A DNA stretch of 45,768 bases from NCBI RefSeq assembly GCF_016526145.1, contig NZ_JADDUE010000020.1:1-45768 (forward strand), in the 5' to 3' direction. The translations under genes and the position numbers were made by a program. Position 1 is the stretch's first letter. Every line of letters begins with the position of its first letter. The stretch is from Saccharopolyspora galaxeae. GTDB lineage: Bacteria; Actinomycetota; Actinomycetes; Mycobacteriales; Pseudonocardiaceae. Below, in pieces: positions 41,415 to 45,768 of the stretch. The notes under the pieces were generated by a model that saw nothing but the letters and a program-made list of their open reading frames with translations, was not told the DNA's origin and ran no database searches.

Positions 41415-41443
41415 CAGCCCCGGCGCGCACGGCGCCGGGGCTG
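41415..41443. terminator. 12-bp hairpin terminator after lysS
   Basis: CAGCCCCGGCGC (41415-41426) and GCGCCGGGGCTG (41432-41443) form a perfect stem with a 5-nt loop followed by TT on the plus strand. It lies between the convergent lysS and VanZ/RDD genes and can serve both. Confidence 0.85.
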
Positions 41444-41451
41444 TTGCGCGC

Positions 41452-42606
41452 TCAGCGCTGTTCGGATGCCGCCGGTGCGGCCGCCTCCGGCTGCTGCTCC
41501 CGAGCGTCCACCAGGCTCAGCCCGGTGATCTTGTACGACAGGCCGCGCTGCCCGGCGGTGCTGAACAGGCAGATCAACGACACCAGCCCGAACAGCTGGC
41601 CGAGGAAGCCGAACGGGGACTCCCCGCCCATGCCGATCAGCAGCAGGTAGCCGCCGACACCGGCGAGGCTGCGCACCAGGCTCACCGACGGCCGAGGCTT
41701 GGCACCGTCCGCGGTGACCGCCCGCAGCTGCACGATGCGCTGGCCGACGCTGCTCGCGCCGCCCGCCAGCGGCAGCACGATCACCAGCAGCAGCCACGGC
41801 AGCCAGCTCCCGAGCACCTCGACGAGGCCGGCGCCCGGGATCTCCCTGGTGGGCGGCATGTTCCCGCCGAACAGCTGGCCGTTGACGGCCATCAGCACGA
41901 CGATCCCGGCCGTGGCGCACAGCGTGCTGCTCAGCTTGATGATCGCCAGATCGCACACCGATGCCAGCAGCCGCCGGGACCAGGTGATCGGCCGCGGCTG
42001 TCCCGGCGGGGTGGTGAGCCGCTGCCCCGGCACCGCGCGCAGCGCAGGGGCCGCCCACGCACCTGCCAGCGCCCCGGCCGTGTTCATGATCAGGTCGTCC
42101 ACGTCGAACAGCCGGTAGGCGCAGGGGTACAGGAACCAGATCCCGGTTCCCTGCGTCGCCTCGATGAGCAACGAGACGCCGAACCCGACCGCGGTGGTGA
42201 TCAGCACCGACCGCCCGAACAGGTAGCGGACGAACATGCCCAACGGCACGAACAGGCCCACGTTCAGCGCGATCTGCGTCAGCGCCGGATTGCTCAGCAC
42301 CGAGAGCACACCGCTGCCGGTGGCTTCCTTGCGCATGTCGTTGAGGAAGTTGAACGGGATCCACTGCGGACCGCCCGCCCCCTCGGTGGCGCAGAAGTCC
42401 GGCGTCAACTGCGGAAACGGCAGCAGCACGTAAGCCACCAGGGAAACGCCGTAGACCACCGCGGCCAGCGCCAGCGCCAAGTGGCCAGCGCCGAGCTGGC
42501 CGCGCCTGCGATATTGCCGAGCCACGTACGGCACGAACAGCACCACGGCCAGCGCGATGCCTGTCACGATCCCGATCAAAGCGGGCAGCAGCCGCTCGCT
42601 CACCAT
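41452..42606 (-). CDS. VanZ-like / RDD domain membrane protein
   Basis: A 384-aa integral membrane protein. The N-terminal half is VanZ-like (VVYGVSLVAYVLLPFP, then WIPFNFLND, NVGLFVPLGMFVRYLF, LLIEATQ, FDVDDLIMNTAGALAG), a family linked to teicoplanin resistance and phage-shock membranes. The C-terminal half is an RDD domain (RRLLASVCDLAIIKL, SSVGQRIVQLRAV with its conserved Arg/Asp positions). Together about nine spans. The last 15 residues are Ala/Glu-rich and disordered. Start at 42606. The substrate is unknown; proximity to a lantibiotic cluster might suggest envelope resistance, but it lies beyond lysS. Confidence 0.9.
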   Translation of the reverse strand: MVSERLLPALIGIVTGIALAVVLFVPYVARQYRRRGQLGAGHLALALAAVVYGVSLVAYVLLPFPQLTPDFCATEGAGGPQWIPFNFLNDMRKEATGSGVLSVLSNPALTQIALNVGLFVPLGMFVRYLFGRSVLITTAVGFGVSLLIEATQGTGIWFLYPCAYRLFDVDDLIMNTAGALAGAWAAPALRAVPGQRLTTPPGQPRPITWSRRLLASVCDLAIIKLSSTLCATAGIVVLMAVNGQLFGGNMPPTREIPGAGLVEVLGSWLPWLLLVIVLPLAGGASSVGQRIVQLRAVTADGAKPRPSVSLVRSLAGVGGYLLLIGMGGESPFGFLGQLFGLVSLICLFSTAGQRGLSYKITGLSLVDAREQQPEAAAPAASEQR

Positions 42607-42636
42607 CGTCCTTCCGGTAGGTGCAGGAGGTTTTCG

Positions 42637-43653
42637 TCAGCCCAAGTTGCCTATCAGGGCACCGAGGACCAGCAGGCCGCAGATGATGGCGTTCGCCACC
42701 CGGTGATCGAGGAAGATCGCCACGAACTCCCGGATCGTGGCGCTCGGCCAGAAGTAGCGGGCTGTCGGCGAGCCCACCACGTCCCCGTTCACCGACTCCT
42801 TGCGGGCGATCCGCGCGGCGCGCATCACGTGGTAGTTGTTCGTCACCACCAGGCAGCGGTGCTCCGGCACGCGCTGCTGCATGAGCGCCTTGCTGAACCG
42901 GAGGTTCTGCTCGGTGCTGCGCGAAGCGTCCTCGACCAGCAGCCGGTCGGCGGGAGCTCCGCGCTCGAGCAGGTAGTCCGCCATCGCGCGGCCTTCCGCG
43001 ATCTCCTCGCCCGGCCCCTGACCACCGGAAGTGATCAGCACCGGGTCGTAGCCCTTCGCGCGCTGCTGGTGGAACACCCCCAGGCCCTTGTCCAGCCGGG
43101 AACCCAGCAGCGGCGGCACCCGCCGCCCGCCGATCAGGCCGGAACCCAGCACCACGATGAAGTCGGCCTGCTTGCGCGGCGGGAACAGCCCGTAGAAGAA
43201 CGAGTACAGCAGGAAGCACACGAACTGCAGCGACACGAAGCCGAGCACGGATGCGACGGCGCTCATCACGGCCACCAGCGGAGGCCACTCGGTCAGGTTG
43301 GCGAGGCTGCGCAGCACCAGGTAGCCGAGGATCCCGATCCCGGCGAACAACGAAAGCAGGTTGCCCAAGCTGCGGCCTTCGCGGCGCAGCATCGTCACCC
43401 CGTTGAAGATCAGGAACACCGCCAGCACCAGCGGCATCGCCACGAACGCGAGCGCGAACCCCACCGCGAACAGGACCGCGGCCTGCGGCGAGAGCATCGC
43501 CAGCAGCGCCCCCGCGCCGACGATCGTCGCCAGGATCGCGAAGAACAACCAGAGTCCGTTGCGCACGCGGCGCCGATCGCGCAGAACGCTCAGTCCGAAC
43601 AGCAGGTACAGGACTGCGGCGGGAGCTAGGACGAGGGGCGACAAAGCAGTCAC
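42637..43653 (-). CDS. YdcF-family (DUF218) membrane protein
   Basis: A 338-aa protein with five or six N-terminal membrane spans and a DUF218/YdcF domain (FIVVLGSGLIGGRRVPPLLGSRLDKGL, then LITSGGQGPGEEIAEGRAMADYLLERG, LVEDASRSTEQNLRFSKAL, VVTNNYHVMRAARIARK). A further hydrophobic segment lies at the C terminus. YdcF/SanA-type proteins are implicated in envelope integrity. The GTG at 43653 is chosen because TAAGAT (43667-43662), a good -10 box, lies 8 nt upstream, implying a leaderless message; GTG at 43677 would overlap that box. Confidence 0.88.
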   Translation of the reverse strand: MTALSPLVLAPAAVLYLLFGLSVLRDRRRVRNGLWLFFAILATIVGAGALLAMLSPQAAVLFAVGFALAFVAMPLVLAVFLIFNGVTMLRREGRSLGNLLSLFAGIGILGYLVLRSLANLTEWPPLVAVMSAVASVLGFVSLQFVCFLLYSFFYGLFPPRKQADFIVVLGSGLIGGRRVPPLLGSRLDKGLGVFHQQRAKGYDPVLITSGGQGPGEEIAEGRAMADYLLERGAPADRLLVEDASRSTEQNLRFSKALMQQRVPEHRCLVVTNNYHVMRAARIARKESVNGDVVGSPTARYFWPSATIREFVAIFLDHRVANAIICGLLVLGALIGNLG

Positions 43654-43739
43654 GGCTGGAGATCTTAGCCGTGGCACCTCACCCGGCGGTGCCAGGCAGG
43701 GAAATCCCCCACTCGCGGGCCGTACTAAGTGGACGGTCG

Positions 43740-45413
43740 TCAGCCGGGCGCGGGCGGCTGCGGGATTTCGCGGCCGCAGTCCGCTCCGACGCAGCCCTGC
43801 GTCCGGTCGAGCTGCCGGTCCAGGAATTCGCGCACCTGCGCGTAGCGCGCATCGTTGTGCCGCGAATTCAGCTCGTACGGGTCGATGGCCAGGTCGTAGA
43901 GCTCGTGCGCACCGCTGACGTAGCGGATGTAGAGGTAGCGGTCGGTGCGGATTCCCTCGTACGCGGCGGACAGCACTTGCCCGTGCTCGTCGCGGGGCTT
44001 GGCCGGTCGTGGTGCGGTCGCGGCGTCCTGGTCGAGATCGCCCGCGCCCGCGGCGCGCCCGGCCTGCACGTCGTCGGCGGGTGCGTGTTGCCGCACGCCT
44101 GGACGAACGGGTTCCGGCAGGGCGCCTGCCGCGGCCTCGTGCAGGATGGGCCGGCCGGTTTGCCTGCGCGGGTCCTGCGCGAACGGCAGCAGCGAACGCC
44201 CGTCCAGCGCCAGGCCTGGACTGGTGCCGCCGAGGTCGGCGATCGTCGCGGTCAGGTCCGGATTGCTGGTCAGCTCGGCGGAATGCGCGCCACGCGCGAG
44301 GCCCGGACCGCTGATCATCATGGGCACGTGCGCGGAAGCCTCGTGCGGCAGGAACTTCCCGGTCGGGATCTGGTGCTGGCCGAAGAAGAACCCGTTGTCC
44401 GAGGCGAAGATCAGGTAGGTGTTCTCGAGCACGCCCTGCTCGCGCAGCGTGTCGATGAGCTTGCGCACCGCCTCGTCGACGGCCAGCAGGGATTCCAGCC
44501 GGTTGCGGTAGCTGTCGGTGATCCCGGTGGTCTCGTGCGCCGCGATCTGCGGATAGTCCTTGATGAACTTCGGCTTGTCGCTCATGTCGGTCTCGTTGAA
44601 CGACGGGTCCGCGGGCAGCGGCACGTCCGCGAAAGCCCCGGCGTGGCGCTGCGCGGGACGGGGGCCGGGCGCGATCCGGAACAGGTCACCGTTGTCCGGT
44701 GCACCCGGCGTGATCTCGCCGTGCGGTGCCAGGAAAGCCATGCTGAGGAAGAACGGGCTGCCCGCCTGCGACTGCCTGCGGATGAAGTCGGCGCCTTTGT
44801 CCCGGTACACGTCGGTTTGGTAGTGCTGCGGATCTTCGTGCCAGTAGTCGCCGTAGGTGCGCAGCGCGCCGTTCTCGTTCAACCGGTACCCGTACATCTT
44901 GTAGGTGCTAGGGTCGACCGAACCGCGCCATTCGTCCCAGCCGGGCGGCACGTGCGTCGGGTCGTCCTCGCCGTAGCCGTTGGGGTACTTCCCGATGTGC
45001 GAAGTGGTGTAGCCGGCGCGTTGCAGCCACACCGGCAGCGTCTCGGCCTCGTTGAGCTTGTCGTAGCCGCCGAGCGGGTCGGCGTTGTGCCGCACGCCGT
45101 TGTTGTGCGCGAACTGTCCACTGAGGAACGTCGAGCGGGAGGGGCAGCACAGCGGGTACGAGGCGTAGTAGCGGTCGAACGTCACGCCCTGGGTGTCGAA
45201 GTACCGCTGGGTCTGCGGCATGAACCGCATGCTCTCCAGCCACTGGTCGTCGGTCATCACCATGACCACGTTCGGTTTCCGCGGCACCGGGCTCGCCTGC
45301 GGGGGGACCGACTGCGGCTGGCCCGTGCACGCCGCCGCCACGAACGCCAGGACCAGCAGCAACACCGGCCGTCTCCGTCGCGGGGCGCGGCGAGCGGCAG
45401 CCATCGGGACCAT
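43740..45413 (-). CDS. Lipoprotein sulfatase
   Basis: A 557-aa type I sulfatase. The signal sequence (VLLLVLAFVAAAC) ends in a lipobox with Cys29, so it is anchored outside the membrane. NVVMVMTDDQW supplies the calcium ligands (Asp55, Asp56). CCPSR (Cys89-Arg93) is the formylglycine site, C-x-P-S-R; Cys89 would be converted by a formylglycine-generating enzyme. TTSHIGKYPNGYG and SDNGFFFGQHQIPTGKFLPHE are further active-site motifs. The stretch between HEAAAGALPEP and EGIRTDRYLYIRY carries a long Ala/Asp/Arg-rich insert. The natural sulfate ester is unknown. It is monocistronic. Confidence 0.95.
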   Translation of the reverse strand: MVPMAAARRAPRRRRPVLLLVLAFVAAACTGQPQSVPPQASPVPRKPNVVMVMTDDQWLESMRFMPQTQRYFDTQGVTFDRYYASYPLCCPSRSTFLSGQFAHNNGVRHNADPLGGYDKLNEAETLPVWLQRAGYTTSHIGKYPNGYGEDDPTHVPPGWDEWRGSVDPSTYKMYGYRLNENGALRTYGDYWHEDPQHYQTDVYRDKGADFIRRQSQAGSPFFLSMAFLAPHGEITPGAPDNGDLFRIAPGPRPAQRHAGAFADVPLPADPSFNETDMSDKPKFIKDYPQIAAHETTGITDSYRNRLESLLAVDEAVRKLIDTLREQGVLENTYLIFASDNGFFFGQHQIPTGKFLPHEASAHVPMMISGPGLARGAHSAELTSNPDLTATIADLGGTSPGLALDGRSLLPFAQDPRRQTGRPILHEAAAGALPEPVRPGVRQHAPADDVQAGRAAGAGDLDQDAATAPRPAKPRDEHGQVLSAAYEGIRTDRYLYIRYVSGAHELYDLAIDPYELNSRHNDARYAQVREFLDRQLDRTQGCVGADCGREIPQPPAPG

Positions 45414-45514
45414 GACTCAGTTTGGTCCCCGGCACGCACAAAGTGTCAAGATCCGCCCCTCGCACGGAGGAACGGTTGCAGTGGCATTTCGCGAGCTCTT
45501 TTGATCTTTATCTT

Positions 45515-45656
45515 CTCAGCGGCGAAGCCGCTGACCGGCGACCACGCACGCAACCGGACCACCGGCGGGTTCTCAGCGGCTTCCTCGCGAGGACAGCGAT
45601 TTCGCCGCGTATGGGCATACGTCAGAAATCGATCCCGCAGCGAGGAAGCCGCTGAG
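45515..45656. repeat. Nested-palindrome repeat element
   Basis: The outer stem CTCAGCGGCTTCCTCGC (45572-45588) pairs perfectly with 45640-45656. Inside it CGATTTC (45597-45603) pairs with GAAATCG (45625-45631), and innermost CGTATG-gg-CATACG (45608-45621). A separate hairpin TCAGCGGC-gaa-GCCGCTGA (45516-45534) shares its TCAGCGGC stem. No gene lies in 45414-45662. This resembles a dispersed, Saccharopolyspora-style repeat rather than a terminator, though it could stop transcription from either side. Confidence 0.85.
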
Positions 45657-45662
45657 GTTCCG

Positions 45663-45767
45663 CTACCTGTATTGCCCTGTGAGGTTGTGAATGCGTTGGG
45701 CTGGTGTGTGGCCGTTGAGGGAGGTGTGGGCGCGGTGGTGGTTGTAGGTGTGTAGCCAGGGGTCGAA
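45663..45767 (-). mobile_element. IS481-type transposase, C-terminal fragment (runs off window)
   Basis: Reading the minus strand from the window edge gives 34 codons to a TAG at 45665-45663. The product contains HTYNHHRAHTSLNGHTP followed by AQRIHNLTGQYR, the typical end of an IS481/integrase-core (rve) transposase. The N-terminal part, including most of the DDE triad, is outside the window, so intactness cannot be judged. Its 3' end abuts the nested-palindrome repeat. Confidence 0.85.
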
Positions 45768-45768
45768 G

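Noticed and set aside
41452-42606. VanZ-like protein as part of the lantibiotic resistance genes
   Set aside because: It lies beyond lysS and its terminator, lacks the cluster promoter motif, and VanZ/RDD proteins are common in actinobacteria.

Overview
The window is very GC-rich DNA from an actinomycete. It has frequent GTG/TTG starts, Lsr2, ECF sigma, PucR and TetR regulators, XDH-type purine catabolism, and a leaderless-looking lysS. The gene style and the dispersed palindromic repeats recall Pseudonocardiaceae, most likely Saccharopolyspora or a close relative. That placement is inference; no rRNA is present to settle it.

Layout. 0.5-3.5 kb: a small unknown gene, two divergent Lsr2-family genes (one canonical, one without the usual DNA-binding tail) and an unknown 368-aa protein. 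3.5-6.4 kb (minus): a polyamine set, namely ornithine-type decarboxylase, SpeD and SpeE. 6.5-16.3 kb: purine catabolism, with a PucR regulator divergent from a plus-strand run of three xanthine dehydrogenase subunits, an 8-oxoguanine deaminase-like amidohydrolase, a guanine deaminase, an AzgA-type purine permease and a MocA-like molybdenum-cofactor enzyme. 16.4-20.6 kb: small housekeeping genes, an unusual Leu(UAG)-type tRNA with a repeat island behind it, and a frameshifted methyltransferase.

20.6-36.5 kb is the highlight: a complete class I lantibiotic cluster of the planosporicin / NAI-107 (microbisporicin) type. The 57-aa precursor (31134-30961, minus) has an FDLD-box leader and a 24-residue core that, from memory, differs from planosporicin only at position 1 (Val for Ile) and position 6 (Tyr for Trp). 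Behind it on the minus strand lie LanB, LanC, an ABC exporter (T, U) and two unknown proteins. Divergently lie an ECF sigma factor, its zinc-type membrane anti-sigma factor and a J-Y-Z-Q-like membrane/ABC/lipoprotein operon. A LuxR-type regulator closes the core cluster, and a second ABC transporter with two paralogous permeases sits at its far end. Three perfect GAACC-N15-GCTAC promoters, the motif known for MibX/PspX sigma factors, precede the sigma gene, the J-like gene and the distal ABC operon. This gives a readable regulatory circuit: sigma/anti-sigma, then transport and immunity, and separately LuxR, then lanA.

36.8-39.0 kb: a MycE-like sugar O-methyltransferase and a family 2 glycosyltransferase adjoin the cluster. 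Their upstream region shares a CTGCCA double repeat with the lanA upstream region. Together with the new tyrosine in the core, this suggests, but does not prove, a glycosylated and O-methylated planosporicin relative.

39.2-45.8 kb: a small secreted protein, a small conserved protein, lysS, a VanZ/RDD membrane protein, a YdcF-family membrane protein, a lipoprotein sulfatase, a nested-palindrome repeat, and the 3' end of an IS481-type transposase running off the window.
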